The notes: generated by a model not told the origin, from the letters alone. A DNA stretch of 64,000 nucleotides from Rhodothalassium salexigens DSM 2132 (GCF_004341375.1 NZ_SLXO01000003.1:62001-126000); one strand, 5' to 3'; shown: positions 1-8,558, numbered from the stretch's first letter. Made by a program: numbers and translations.

Positions 1-2
1 AC

Positions 3-287
3 GCGCTCGCCTTTCACGACATTCACCCGCAAGCGCCGGTGCACGTGCTGGTGATCCCCAAGGGCGCGTATGTGTCCATGGAGGATTTCACCGCCAACGC
101 GCCCGACGAGCTGGTGCTGGGCTTTTTCCGTACCGTGGGCCATGTGGCGCGGGAATTGGGCCTGTCGGACCCGGGCTTTCGTATCCTGGCCAATCATGGC
201 GCCGACGCCCACCAAGAGGTGCCGCACCTGCACGTGCACATCTTCGGCGGCCGGCCGTTGGGGGCGATGCTGGTCAACGCCGGTTGA
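3..287 (+). CDS. HIT family protein, 5'-truncated by window edge
   Basis: This is the C-terminal part of a histidine-triad (HIT) nucleotide-binding hydrolase of the Hint/PKCI type. The open frame runs off the left edge, so the true start is outside the window; about 94 residues are visible. The stretch ALAFHDIHPQAPVHVLVIPK is the typical central Hint strand. HLHVHIFGGRPLG near the end is the HxHxHxx triad, whose middle histidine attacks the phosphorus of nucleotide phosphoramidates or nucleotidyl adenylates. It is cytosolic, and the physiological substrate cannot be told from sequence. In many proteobacteria such genes sit beside histidine biosynthesis genes, but the upstream neighbour is not visible here. 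Confidence 0.93.
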   Translation, partial: ALAFHDIHPQAPVHVLVIPKGAYVSMEDFTANAPDELVLGFFRTVGHVARELGLSDPGFRILANHGADAHQEVPHLHVHIFGGRPLGAMLVNAG

Positions 288-348
288 CCCATTTGTCGCA
301 CCCAGCCGTATCTCGTTGGTCCGACAACAAAACCGGAGTGACCGAGAG

Positions 349-741
349 ATGACCATTGCCGCCTGGTGTGTGCTCGCCTTCCTGATTATCGCCTATGCGC
401 CGCGCGCCGGCTCGATCCGCGGCGCGATCGCGCAGGAAGGCCGGTACGACAATATCAACCCGCGCGCCCAGCAGGCCCGCCTCGAAGGTGCCGGCGCCAA
501 GGCCCAGGCCGCCCACGCCAACAGCCTTGAAGCCTTCGCCCCGTTCGCCGCCGGGGTCTGGGCCGCGCACGCCTTCGGCGCCGACCCGATGATCCGGGAC
601 GGCCTGGCGCTGGCCTTCGTGGCGGTACGGCTGGTCTATTGGCGCGCTTATGTGGCCGACTGGGGCAATGGCCGCTCGGTGGTTTGGGCGCTGGGCTTCC
701 TCATCACCGTGGCCCTGTTCGTCGCCGCCGGTCTGACGTGA
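349..741 (+). CDS. MAPEG family membrane protein
   Basis: A 130-residue integral membrane protein of the MAPEG fold (the eicosanoid and glutathione metabolism superfamily). The conserved part includes the polar loop RGAIAQEGRYDNINPRAQQA after the first helix, then AHANSLEAFAPFAAGVWAA, matching the family pattern in which N/E residues line the glutathione site. Four hydrophobic helices are apparent. Bacterial members are mostly uncharacterised and are small glutathione-transferase-like or structural proteins. The ATG at 349 follows a GAGAG ribosome-binding sequence. It lies 61 bp after the HIT gene and may be cotranscribed with it. The exact activity is unknown. Confidence 0.85.
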   Translation: MTIAAWCVLAFLIIAYAPRAGSIRGAIAQEGRYDNINPRAQQARLEGAGAKAQAAHANSLEAFAPFAAGVWAAHAFGADPMIRDGLALAFVAVRLVYWRAYVADWGNGRSVVWALGFLITVALFVAAGLT

Positions 742-821
742 CGCTGGCGCGCCGCTAAGGACGCGAAAGGGGGGGGCCGTGGCCCCCCAAAACACCCCGA
801 TGCAGGGCGCGACGGCGCCGA

Positions 822-1814
822 TCAGGCGCTGATCTTCTGCGCGACCAGCTTTTTCAGATCGTGTTCCGGGCGCGGGCCCAGATGGCTGATCACCTCGGCG
901 GCCGCGATGGCCCCCATGCGGCCGGCGGCTTCCAGGCTCAGGCCCCGGCTGAGACCGGTGAGCACGCCGGCGGCATAGAGGTCACCCGCGCCGGTGGTGT
1001 CTTCCACCGTGGTCGGTTCGGCCGGCACGTGCACCCGTTCGCTGCCGCGCGCCAGCGTTCCGCCCTTTTCCGAGCGCGTGCACACCGCCACCTCGACCTT
1101 GGCCGCCACCTGTTCGACCGCCGCGTCGAAATCGTCGGTTTCGTAGAGCGATTTCAGTTCGGCTTCGTTGGCGAACAGGATGTCGATCTTGCCGTCGTTC
1201 AAAAGCGCCTGGAATTCAGAGCGATAGCGGTCGACGCAGAAGCTGTCCGAGAGCGTGAACGCGGCCTTGCCGCCGTTCTTCCGGGTGATGTCCATGGCCT
1301 TGACGAAGGCGTCCTTGGCGGCCGGGGGGTCCCACAGATAGCCTTCCATATAGACGATCTTGGCGCGCTTGAGCATCGCTTCTTCCACGTCGTCGGGGCC
1401 GAGGCCCTGGCAGGCGCCGAGGAAGGTGTTCATGGTGCGCTGGCCGTCGGGGGTGACCAGCACCAGACAGCGCGCCGTGGGCGGGCCGTCGGTGGCCGCC
1501 GGGGTGGTGAACTCGGCGCCCAGCGAGCGAATGTCGTGGGTAAACACATTGCCAAGCTGATCGTCGCGCACTTTGCCGATAAAACCACAGGCGCCGCCCA
1601 GCGACGCGATGCCGGCGATGGTGTTCGCCGCCGAGCCGCCGGACGATTCCACGCCGGGGCCCATCTGGGCGTAGATCGTCTCCGCCTGGTCGGCGTCGAT
1701 CAGGATCATGGCGCCCTTGTCCATGGCGTGTTTTTTCAGGAAGGCGTCGTCGGTGCGAGAAATCACGTCAACAATTGCGTTGCCAATGCCGACCACATCA
1801 ATGGTATCAGCCAA
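822..1814 (-). CDS. PfkB-family carbohydrate/adenosine kinase
   Basis: A 330-residue ribokinase-like (PfkB) kinase. In alphaproteobacteria this close relative is annotated adenosine kinase (adenosine + ATP to AMP + ADP), a cytosolic purine-salvage step. The N-terminus DVVGIGNAIVDV is the PfkB opening strand with the substrate aspartate. GGSAANTIAGIASLGG is signature 1. DTTGAGDLYAAGVLTGL near residue 280 is signature 2, with the anion hole and catalytic Asp. I chose the TTG at 1814 because AGGAG lies 6 nt upstream and no in-frame ATG gives the conserved N-terminus; the open frame extending to 2687 is an antisense extension. Substrate specificity (adenosine rather than a sugar) rests on family resemblance. 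Confidence 0.9.
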   Translation of the reverse strand: MADTIDVVGIGNAIVDVISRTDDAFLKKHAMDKGAMILIDADQAETIYAQMGPGVESSGGSAANTIAGIASLGGACGFIGKVRDDQLGNVFTHDIRSLGAEFTTPAATDGPPTARCLVLVTPDGQRTMNTFLGACQGLGPDDVEEAMLKRAKIVYMEGYLWDPPAAKDAFVKAMDITRKNGGKAAFTLSDSFCVDRYRSEFQALLNDGKIDILFANEAELKSLYETDDFDAAVEQVAAKVEVAVCTRSEKGGTLARGSERVHVPAEPTTVEDTTGAGDLYAAGVLTGLSRGLSLEAAGRMGAIAAAEVISHLGPRPEHDLKKLVAQKISA

Positions 1815-1934
1815 AAGTGTCTCCTGTCCGCTGTTCGCGGCACGTCGTCTGACGCCGCGCGCCGCCTCGAAAAGCGCGCTTGGCGTAACATGGTCTTGAG
1901 AATAATTGAAGGCCCGCGGCCAAAGGAACTGTGA

Positions 1935-2675
1935 ATGCTTGCAAAATCCTTGCGTTTGACACTTGCCGGATTGAACGAACCGGCCGTTCAGCGGGTGGTG
2001 GTGATCGGCTTGATGACCGCTGCGGCGGTGTTTGTCGGCGCGCTCATCGGCCTGGTGGCGCTGGTGCCGTATCTGCCCGACCCGAATTGGGCGTGGCTCG
2101 GTCCGGTGGCCGACGTGGCGGCGGGGCTGGCGGCGGTGGCGCTGGTGGTGGTCGCGGCTTATGTGCTGTTTCCCGGTCTCGCCACGCTGGTGATGAGCTT
2201 CTTTCTCGAAGACGTGGTGCACGCGGTGGAAAGCCGCCATTACCCCGAGGCAGCCGAAGGCGCCGAGGCGCGGCTGATCGACGAGGTCGGGCTTGGGCTG
2301 CGGCTGTTGGGCGTCAGCTTGCTGATCAATCTGGTGATCTTGCCGCTGTATCTGATTTTGCTTGCCACCGGGGTTGGCTCGCTGGTCATGGCCGGGCTGT
2401 TTCTCTTGGTCAATGCGGGGCTCTTGGGGCGCGAGTATTTCGAGATGGTGGTGGTGCGCCACGTGCGCCGGCGCGAGGTGGCGGAACTGCGCCGCGCCCA
2501 CCGCACACTTACCTGGCGCGCCGGGCTGGTGATCGCGGCGCTGTTCATGATCCCGATCGTCAATCTGTTCGCGCCGGTGCTGGGCGCCATGCTGATGACC
2601 CATCTGTTCCACCAGGAACGCCGTGCGGCCGGTGCCGGGCCGCGCCCGCCCCGGGCCGGGACGGCGCGGCCATGA
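1935..2675 (+). CDS. EI24 domain-containing (CysZ-like) inner-membrane protein
   Basis: A 246-residue polytopic membrane protein of the EI24/CysZ-like family. Hydrophobic segments cover roughly residues 24-50, 62-95, 125-170 and 200-225. The loop FFLEDVVHAVESRHYPEA and the later segment NAGLLGREYFEMVVVRH are the characteristic EI24 signatures. E. coli CysZ is a sulfate transporter, but alphaproteobacterial EI24 proteins are not linked to sulfate genes, and none are nearby, so no substrate is assigned. The gene diverges from the upstream kinase, and its last 4 bases overlap the start of the following lipoprotein (ATGA), implying coupled translation. Confidence 0.87.
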   Translation: MLAKSLRLTLAGLNEPAVQRVVVIGLMTAAAVFVGALIGLVALVPYLPDPNWAWLGPVADVAAGLAAVALVVVAAYVLFPGLATLVMSFFLEDVVHAVESRHYPEAAEGAEARLIDEVGLGLRLLGVSLLINLVILPLYLILLATGVGSLVMAGLFLLVNAGLLGREYFEMVVVRHVRRREVAELRRAHRTLTWRAGLVIAALFMIPIVNLFAPVLGAMLMTHLFHQERRAAGAGPRPPRAGTARP

Positions 2676-3220
2676 CCGCCCGCGCATGGCGTCTGACCGT
2701 GCCGCTGGCGCTGCTGGCGCTCGCCGGGTGCGCCGACCTGGGGTCGCGGATCGACGGCTGGCGCGAAGGCGGATCGGCGGCGGCGGACGCTGCCGTTGCT
2801 GGTGCCTCGGCTGACCGGTCTGCCCATGGTGGCGCGCGGCGCGGGGGGCCCGGCGTGCCGCCGTCTGCGGTGCCGCAGGTCGACGGGCGCCCGGTGCCGC
2901 CGCCTGAGCCGGGGCTGCTGCTGGGCAAGACCGCGGCCGAGGTGCAGGGTCTGCTCGGCCCGCCCGATCTGGTGCGCCGCGAGGGCGCGGTGCACGTGAT
3001 GCAGTATCGCAGCGCCGGCTGCGTGTTCGACGTGACCCTCTACGAGGCCGGCCCCGGCGCGCCGTTCAAGGCGTCGTACCTGGAATCGCGCGACATCACC
3101 GGCACCATGCTGGCCGCCGGCGCATGCCTGCAGTCACTGGTGCCGCCGACGCGCTGGGCCGACTGGCGCCAACAGGCTGCGGCCACCCGCGCGGTCGACG
3201 CCGATCCGGGCGCGCCCTGA
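2672..3220 (+). CDS. predicted lipoprotein of unknown function
   Basis: A 182-residue protein with a lipoprotein signal: a short basic start, the hydrophobic run LTVPLALLALAGC and a lipobox LAGC, giving a lipidated Cys at about residue 21. A low-complexity Ala/Gly/Pro linker follows. The folded part (about residues 80-160) carries GKTAAEVQGLLGPPDLVRREG and a YRSAGCVFDVTLYE strand. This resembles small SmpA/OmlA-like lipoprotein domains, which also begin with a GxxxxxVxxxLGxP motif, but identity is not certain. The start overlaps the stop of the EI24 gene, so the two proteins probably work at the same envelope site. The function is unknown. Confidence 0.78.
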   Translation: MTARAWRLTVPLALLALAGCADLGSRIDGWREGGSAAADAAVAGASADRSAHGGARRGGPGVPPSAVPQVDGRPVPPPEPGLLLGKTAAEVQGLLGPPDLVRREGAVHVMQYRSAGCVFDVTLYEAGPGAPFKASYLESRDITGTMLAAGACLQSLVPPTRWADWRQQAAATRAVDADPGAP

Positions 3221-3251
3221 CCGGCCTTCGGCCGCATCCGCGCCGCCGGCA

Positions 3252-3899
3252 TCAGGCGTCGGCGGGTGCCGGCGTTTTGGGCTCATAGGGGCACAGGTCG
3301 CGGATCGGGCAGGCGGGGCAATTGGGCTTGCGCGCCTTGCACACATAGCGCCCGTGCAGGATCAGCCAGTGATGGGCGTGGCGGCGATAGGGCTGGGGGA
3401 TCACCGTCATCAGCCCCTTTTCCACCGCCAGGGGCGTCTTGCCCGGCGCCAGGTCGAGCCGGTTGGCGACCCGGAAGATGTGCGTGTCGACCGCGCAGGT
3501 CTCGTGGCCGAAGGCGATGTTCAGCACCACATTGGCGGTCTTGCGGCCGACACCCGGCAAGGCTTCGAGGGCGTCGCGGTCTTCGGGCACGCGGCCGCCA
3601 TGCTCGGCGATCAGCCGCTCGGACAGGGCCAGCACATTCTTGGCCTTGTTGTTGAACAGGCCGATGGTGCGAATGCGCTCCTTGATGCCGTCGAGCCCCA
3701 GGGCTGCCATGCGCTCCGGCGTGTCGGCGACCGCGAACAGCGCCCGGGTCGCCTTGTTGACCCCGGCGTCGGTGGCCTGGGCCGACAGCACCACCGCGAC
3801 CAGCAGCGTAAAAGCGTTGGTATATTCCAGGTCGCTGCGCGGCTCGGGGTTGGCGGCGGCCAGGCGGCGGAACACTTCCTCGACGGTTGCGGGCGACAT
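3252..3899 (-). CDS. nth: endonuclease III (DNA glycosylase/AP lyase)
   Basis: Base-excision repair enzyme that removes oxidised pyrimidines and cleaves the AP site by beta-elimination. The 215-residue length is typical. The helix-hairpin-helix LPGVGRKTANVV contains the catalytic Lys, and VDTHIFRVANRL supplies the catalytic Asp. The C-terminal CKARKPNCPACPIRDLC is the C-x6-C-x2-C-x5-C ligand set of the [4Fe-4S] cluster. I used the ATG at 3899 because it gives the usual family length; the frame is open to 3995, but the extra residues are low-complexity. It is divergent from the DUF2244 gene, a pairing common in alphaproteobacteria. Confidence 0.95.
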   Translation of the reverse strand: MSPATVEEVFRRLAAANPEPRSDLEYTNAFTLLVAVVLSAQATDAGVNKATRALFAVADTPERMAALGLDGIKERIRTIGLFNNKAKNVLALSERLIAEHGGRVPEDRDALEALPGVGRKTANVVLNIAFGHETCAVDTHIFRVANRLDLAPGKTPLAVEKGLMTVIPQPYRRHAHHWLILHGRYVCKARKPNCPACPIRDLCPYEPKTPAPADA

Positions 3900-4017
3900 G
3901 GCGGGCGCTTTTCGTGGCACGGGGTGGGGGCGGGGGGCGCGGCCAGGCAGGGGACCTGGAGCGGCAGTTGTGCCGCTTGCGCTGAACCGGTTCAAGTCTC
4001 AACGTCGTATCAGAGCG

Positions 4018-4593
4018 ATGTCTAGTCCGCCGCCCTATCCGCCCAGCCTGGCACCGGCCGCCGCCGGGGCCTCGCCCCCCGATGCGCCCGGTGACGCGCC
4101 GGCCGGGGTGGCGGTTTGGTTCGACGCCGTGCTGCGACCCAACCGGTCGCTCGGCCCGGCGGGGCGGGCGCGCTTGTTCTGGGCGGTGGCGGCGTTGTCG
4201 GCGGTGTCGGCGCTGCGCTTTTGGGCGGTCGGCGCATGGCCGGTGGCGCTGTTCTTCATCCTCGACGCCGGGCTGCTTTGGGGCGCGTTCAAGCTCAACG
4301 ACCGCGCCGGGCGCCGGACCGAGACGATCCGGCTCAGCCGCGCCGGGCTCGATGTGGCCTATACCGCGCCCGATGGCCGCACCCGCACCGCCCGGCTCGA
4401 ACCCGTCTTCGCCCGTGTCGACGTGCGCCACGCCGGCAGCCACCGCGCCCAGGTGCGGCTGGTGTCGCGCGGCGTGGAAGCGGTGGTGGGCTCGTTCCTG
4501 AGCCGCGACGAGCGCCTGGAGATGGCCGCCGCGCTCGACGAGGCGCTGTATCGGTTTCGCACCAACCAGGCCCCGCCCACACCCGGCGGCTGA
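4018..4593 (+). CDS. DUF2244 domain-containing membrane protein
   Basis: A 191-residue protein whose C-terminal two thirds match the alphaproteobacterial DUF2244 family. A Pro/Ala-rich N-terminus is followed by the conserved LRPNRSLGPAGRARLF, then two closely spaced transmembrane helices (about residues 60-100, with WPVALFFILDAGLLWGAFKLN), then a cytosolic beta-rich region ending SFLSRDERLEMAAALDEAL. The function is unknown. It is transcribed away from nth. The ATG at 4018 was chosen as the start that retains the family N-terminus; the frame is open further upstream but is antisense to nth. Confidence 0.85.
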   Translation: MSSPPPYPPSLAPAAAGASPPDAPGDAPAGVAVWFDAVLRPNRSLGPAGRARLFWAVAALSAVSALRFWAVGAWPVALFFILDAGLLWGAFKLNDRAGRRTETIRLSRAGLDVAYTAPDGRTRTARLEPVFARVDVRHAGSHRAQVRLVSRGVEAVVGSFLSRDERLEMAAALDEALYRFRTNQAPPTPGG

Positions 4594-4635
4594 GCGGCTT
4601 TCGCGGGTCGCGCAGCGGTCGCTGACGGTCTCGGG

Positions 4636-5319
4636 CTAGAGCGCCAGATTGCCGGCGACCACCCGCTCGATCTCCCAGCCCCAGCCGGTCTCTTTCATCA
4701 ACACGAGCTGGCTGCCGCCCTGGATGCGGTGGGCGGTCCAGACGATGGCGACCAGGGCGCGGCTGCCGTCGTCGGAAAACGCCGGCAGCGAGACCCGCAA
4801 CAGCCCCGCCGCCTTGGGGAAGGTGTCGTTGAACGCCGCCCAGAACGGGTTGTAGCCGCGCGGCAACCGCTCGCCGCCGTCGAGCGCGCGCTGCCGGCGC
4901 CGCTCGGCGCGGTCGCGAAAGCGCGCCTGGACCTCGGCGGTGAGCACCCGGCAGCGCTCGACCCCGTCGCACAAGCTGTCGAGGGGCGCGCGCGCCACAT
5001 TGCGGTCCTTGAGCGCGTCGAGCAGGGCCTCGGGGATCGCCGCCGCGCCGTCGGCCGTGCCCGGTGTGGGCAGAAAGCCGCGGCCGATGGTGCGGTCCGA
5101 GACCACCGCCAGCGCGCCTGCGTGGGCGCCGCGATAGACGTCGATGGCGGCCAGGATGGCGTCGGCGTCGCGCGCGCTCACCGTTGCCTGGGGCGTCGCG
5201 ATGCCGGGGTCGGGCATGGTCTGGGCCAGGGCGGGCGCTGGGGCCGGGATGCTGGCCAGGGCCGCCAGAACCGCGCCCAGGGCGACCCACATACCGGCCT
5301 GTGCGCCCCGGCGGCCCAT
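4636..5319 (-). CDS. hypothetical secreted protein in the lysK-dapB operon
   Basis: A 227-residue protein that I do not recognise. The N-terminus MGRRGAQAGMWVALGAVLAALASIPAPAPALA-QTMP is a clear Sec signal peptide with an AxA-type cleavage site near residue 33. The mature part is mostly charged and helical, with two cysteines close together (SLCDGVERCRVL) that could form a disulphide, and a C-terminal beta segment (ALVAIVWTAHRIQGGSQLVLMKETGWGWEIERVVAGNLAL) that looks like a small NTF2-like or periplasmic sheet. The ATG at 5319 lies 2 bp after the dapB stop, so it is probably the third gene of that operon. A role in lysine or peptidoglycan metabolism cannot be inferred from its own sequence. 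Confidence 0.72.
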   Translation of the reverse strand: MGRRGAQAGMWVALGAVLAALASIPAPAPALAQTMPDPGIATPQATVSARDADAILAAIDVYRGAHAGALAVVSDRTIGRGFLPTPGTADGAAAIPEALLDALKDRNVARAPLDSLCDGVERCRVLTAEVQARFRDRAERRRQRALDGGERLPRGYNPFWAAFNDTFPKAAGLLRVSLPAFSDDGSRALVAIVWTAHRIQGGSQLVLMKETGWGWEIERVVAGNLAL

Positions 5320-5321
5320 GG

Positions 5322-6110
5322 TCAGCCGATCCCCAGCACGTCGGCCATGCTGTAAAGGCCGGGCGCTCGGCCCGGCTCGGCGGCCCACAGCGCGGCGTGC
5401 AGCGCGCCTTCGGCGAAGATCGCCCGGTCGGTGGCCTTGTGGGTCAACTCCAGGCGCTCCTTGGTGCCGGCGAAGATGACGCTGTGCTCGCCGGCCACGT
5501 CGCCGCCGCGCAGCGCCGCAAAGCCGATCTGGCCGGGCTCGCGCGGGCCGGTGATGCCGTCGCGCGGGCCGGCCCGGAGCGTGTCGAGATCGCCGCCCCG
5601 GCCGCGCGCCGCCGCCGCCCCCAAGGCCAGCGCGGTGCCCGACGGCGCGTCCACCTTGTGACGGTGGTGCATCTCCAGGATCTCGATGTCCCAATCCGTC
5701 CCCAGACGTTCGGCCGCCTGTTGAACGAGCGCTGCCAACAAATTGACCCCCAGCGAGAAATTCGCCGCCTGGACCACCGGCACATGGGCCGCTGCCGCGC
5801 TGATCGCCGCCTGGTCCTGGGCGTCGAGGCCGGTGGTGCCGACGACCAGGGCGGTGGCGTGGGTGGCGGCGAGCTCGGCGTGGGCGCGGGTCGCCGCCGG
5901 CACGGTGAAGTCGACCGCCACATGGGCGGCGGCGAACGCGGCGGCGGCATCGTCGCTGACCGGCAGCCCGGCCACCGTGCGCCCGTACCAGGGGCTGCCC
6001 GGCGTGTCGGTCAGGCCGGCCAGTTCGACGCCGGCGCGCCCGGCGACGCTGTCGATCAGCGTCTGGCCCATGCGCCCCGACGCGCCGGTGATGGCGACCC
6101 GCACGGTCAC
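5322..6110 (-). CDS. dapB: 4-hydroxy-tetrahydrodipicolinate reductase
   Basis: A 262-residue NAD(P)H-dependent reductase that makes tetrahydrodipicolinate in the DAP/lysine pathway. The N-terminal Rossmann motif is VAITGASGRMGQTLI, VDFTVPAA and VVGTTGL contact the cofactor, and the substrate/catalytic motif EMHHRHKVDAPSGTA contains the conserved His pair and Lys. The start is GTG at 6110, overlapping the lysK stop by 4 bases (GTGA); longer forms would begin inside lysK. Translational coupling to lysyl-tRNA synthetase is visible in the sequence. dapF lies elsewhere in this window, on the other strand. Confidence 0.94.
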   Translation of the reverse strand: MTVRVAITGASGRMGQTLIDSVAGRAGVELAGLTDTPGSPWYGRTVAGLPVSDDAAAAFAAAHVAVDFTVPAATRAHAELAATHATALVVGTTGLDAQDQAAISAAAAHVPVVQAANFSLGVNLLAALVQQAAERLGTDWDIEILEMHHRHKVDAPSGTALALGAAAARGRGGDLDTLRAGPRDGITGPREPGQIGFAALRGGDVAGEHSVIFAGTKERLELTHKATDRAIFAEGALHAALWAAEPGRAPGLYSMADVLGIG

Positions 6111-7735
6111 GATGCCGGCTCGGTCTGGCCGAGCGGCTGGCCGGCGAGCACCTGGTCGATCATCGCCAGCGTCGGGTCGACGCCGTAAAGGGCGATGAAG
6201 CCGCCCATGCGCGGGCCCTGGCTCTGGCCCAGCAGGACCTCGTAGAGCGCCTTGAACCAATCGCGCAGATTGTCGAACTCGGCGGTTTTGCCGGCGGCGA
6301 AGACCTCGTTCTGGATCGTGTCGCCGTCGGCGTCGGCGGGCAGGGCGCGCAGCCGCCGGGCCAGGTCCTCAAGCCCGGCGCGTTCGGTGGCGTCGGGCAG
6401 GCGATAGCGCTTGGTCGGGGCCACGAAGTCGTCGAAATAGGCGATCGCATAGTCCATCAGCGCGTCGAGGGCGGGGTGGCTGTCGGGCGTGGTGTCGGGC
6501 GCATAGCGGCTCACATAGCCCCAGAGCCTGGCCTTGTCCTCGGTGTGGGCGGCGCTGACCAGGTTGAGCAGCAGGGCGAAGCTGACCGGCATGTGCACCG
6601 CGGGCACGGCGCCGCCGTGGATGTGGAACACCGGGTTTTCCACCTGCTGGGCGGGCGTCTGGTCGGCGAACTTGGCCAGATGGGTGTAATACTCGTCGAC
6701 CGCCTTGGGGATGACGTCGAAATAGAGCTTCTTGGCCTTGCGCGGCGCCTGGAACATGTAGAGCGCCAGGCTCTCCTGGGTGGCGTAGCGCAGCCAATCC
6801 TCGATCGAGATGCCATTGCCCCGGGACTTGGAGATCTTCTCGCCCCGGTCGTCCAGGAACAACTCGTAGCTGAAGCCTTCGGGCGGCCGGTTGCCGAGGA
6901 TCTGGGTGATCCGGCTCGACAGCTTGACCGACTCGATCAGGTCCTTGCCGGCCATCTCATAGTCGACGCCGAGCGCGTCCCAGCGCATCGCCCAGTCCAC
7001 CTTCCACTGGCACTTCACATGGCCGCCGGTGACCGGCACGGTGAACAGGCTGCCGTCCTCGTTGCGGAAGGTGACCGTGCCGGCGTCCGCGTCGCGTTCG
7101 ACCAGCGGCACCTGCAAGACCTTGCCGGTGGTCGGGCTGATCGGCAGGAACGGGCAATAGGTCTTGCGCCGTTCCTCGCCCAGGGTCGGCAGCACCACGT
7201 CGATCACCGCGTCATAATTGGCCAGGACCTTCTGCAACGACGCGTCCATGCGGCCGCTCTTGTAGCAGTCGGTCGCCGAATAGAATTCGTACTCGAAGCC
7301 GAACCGGTCGAGGAAGGCGCGCAGCCGGGCATTGTTGTGGGCGCCGAAGCTGTCATGGGTGCCGAACGGGTCGGGCACCACGGTCAGGGGCTCGTCCAGA
7401 TGGGCGGCCATCATGTCCTGGTTCGGCACATTGCCGGGCACCTTGCGCAGGCCGTCCATGTCGTCGGAAAAACAGATCAGCTTGGTGGGCAGATCGGGCG
7501 CCAGCCATTGCAGCGCGCGCATGACCATGGTGGTACGCGCCACCTCGCCGAAGGTGCCGATGTGCGGCAGGCCCGACGGGCCGTAGCCGGTTTCGAACAG
7601 CACGAAGCCTTTTTCCGGGCCGCCGGCGTCTGCCACCCGTTTGAGCACCCGGCGCGCCTCGACGAACGGCCAGGCCTTGGCGTCTTGCGCCAGGCTGGTC
7701 AGGTCGGCGGGGGTGGGAACGGAACGCGTGGCCAT
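6107..7735 (-). CDS. lysK: lysyl-tRNA synthetase, class I
   Basis: A 542-residue class I LysRS, the archaeal-type enzyme found also in many alphaproteobacteria; it charges tRNA-Lys in the cytosol. GLPHIGTFGEVAR carries the HIGH-type motif near residue 54, and GEKISKSRGNGIS near residue 300 is the KMSKS-type loop. SATDCYKSGRMD and the Cys-containing zinc-like region are also present. The ATG at 7735 is preceded by GGAGAG. Its stop overlaps the dapB start, placing the charging enzyme first in a lysine-related operon. The gene belongs to a family entirely unrelated to the class II LysS of most bacteria. Confidence 0.95.
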   Translation of the reverse strand: MATRSVPTPADLTSLAQDAKAWPFVEARRVLKRVADAGGPEKGFVLFETGYGPSGLPHIGTFGEVARTTMVMRALQWLAPDLPTKLICFSDDMDGLRKVPGNVPNQDMMAAHLDEPLTVVPDPFGTHDSFGAHNNARLRAFLDRFGFEYEFYSATDCYKSGRMDASLQKVLANYDAVIDVVLPTLGEERRKTYCPFLPISPTTGKVLQVPLVERDADAGTVTFRNEDGSLFTVPVTGGHVKCQWKVDWAMRWDALGVDYEMAGKDLIESVKLSSRITQILGNRPPEGFSYELFLDDRGEKISKSRGNGISIEDWLRYATQESLALYMFQAPRKAKKLYFDVIPKAVDEYYTHLAKFADQTPAQQVENPVFHIHGGAVPAVHMPVSFALLLNLVSAAHTEDKARLWGYVSRYAPDTTPDSHPALDALMDYAIAYFDDFVAPTKRYRLPDATERAGLEDLARRLRALPADADGDTIQNEVFAAGKTAEFDNLRDWFKALYEVLLGQSQGPRMGGFIALYGVDPTLAMIDQVLAGQPLGQTEPAS

Positions 7736-7795
7736 AGCGGCTCTCCAGGGTTAGCCAGTCGGATGATACACGCCCGACCGGGTACGCCACGGCGG

Positions 7796-7817
7796 CCGGA
7801 AAATCAACATTTTCCGG
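7796..7817. repeat. perfect inverted repeat upstream of lysK
   Basis: The arms CCGGAAAAT and ATTTTCCGG are perfectly complementary over 9 bp around the 4-nt loop CAAC. It lies about 60 bp upstream of the lysK start in the 298-bp gap between lysK and the thioesterase gene, in a locally AT-richer spot. It could be an operator for a dimeric regulator or a transcript hairpin in the lysK leader. There is no T-tract directly after either arm, so a terminator is less likely. No other feature was seen in this gap. Confidence 0.55.
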
Positions 7818-8033
7818 GGTTTTCTGCGCGTTTGAGGAAGATGCCGGGCCGGTATGCGGCGGCGATCCGGCCGCCTGCGGCGGTCCAAGCGCGCTGCAGG
7901 GCGCGCAGACCGGGTGCCTGGGCGCTCGCCGCGTCCGCCGCTCCGGGGTGGCCCGCGACCGCCGAAGCGCCCATAGTGGCGGGAAAACGCCACGCGACGG
8001 CCCGACTTACGGGTCCATGAGGGGAGGATCGCG

Positions 8034-8453
8034 ATGACTGACCATGCCGACATGACCGCCTTTGCGCGCCAGGTTTTCGAGGCCCAGCCGTTCAGCCGCT
8101 GGATCGGTGCCGAGCTCGTCTCGGTGGGGGCGGACGACGCGCGGATCGCGCTCGACCTGTGCGACCGGCACCGCCAGCAACACGGTTTCGTCCATGGCGG
8201 CGTGATCAGCTATCTGGCCGACAATGCGATTACCTTTGCCGGTGGGCTGGCGCTCGGCGGCAATGCGCTGACCTCGGAGTTCAAGATCAACTATCTGCGC
8301 CCCGGCGTCGGCGAGCGCCTGGTGGCCGAGGCGCAGACCTTGTCGGCGGGCAAACGCCAGGCGGTTTGCACAGCGCATGTTTTCGCCGAAAGCGGGGCGG
8401 AACGTCGGCTGTGTGCGGTGGCCCAAGGGACGGTGCTGCCGGTGGCCGGCTGA
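8034..8453 (+). CDS. PaaI-like hotdog-fold acyl-CoA thioesterase
   Basis: A 139-residue hotdog-fold protein of the PaaI/YdiI type, expected to hydrolyse acyl- or aryl-CoA thioesters as a homotetramer in the cytosol. The motif QQHGFVHGGVISYLADNAITFAG holds the family HGGxxxxLaD signature, in which the Asp or neighbouring residues activate water. SEFKINYLRPGVGERLVAEA is the following strand pair. GGGGAGG precedes the ATG. It is followed 105 bp later on the same strand by an acyl-CoA dehydrogenase-like gene, so a role in acyl-CoA turnover is plausible. The substrate is unknown. Confidence 0.9.
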   Translation: MTDHADMTAFARQVFEAQPFSRWIGAELVSVGADDARIALDLCDRHRQQHGFVHGGVISYLADNAITFAGGLALGGNALTSEFKINYLRPGVGERLVAEAQTLSAGKRQAVCTAHVFAESGAERRLCAVAQGTVLPVAG

Positions 8454-8558
8454 GCCCGGTGCCGGCGCCGGGGATAGTCCCTTGTGCCGGCCGCGGTCGG
8501 GCTCCATCCTGAGAGCATAAGCGGAGCAACGATCCGTGCCTTGGGGAGAGAGATCGCG

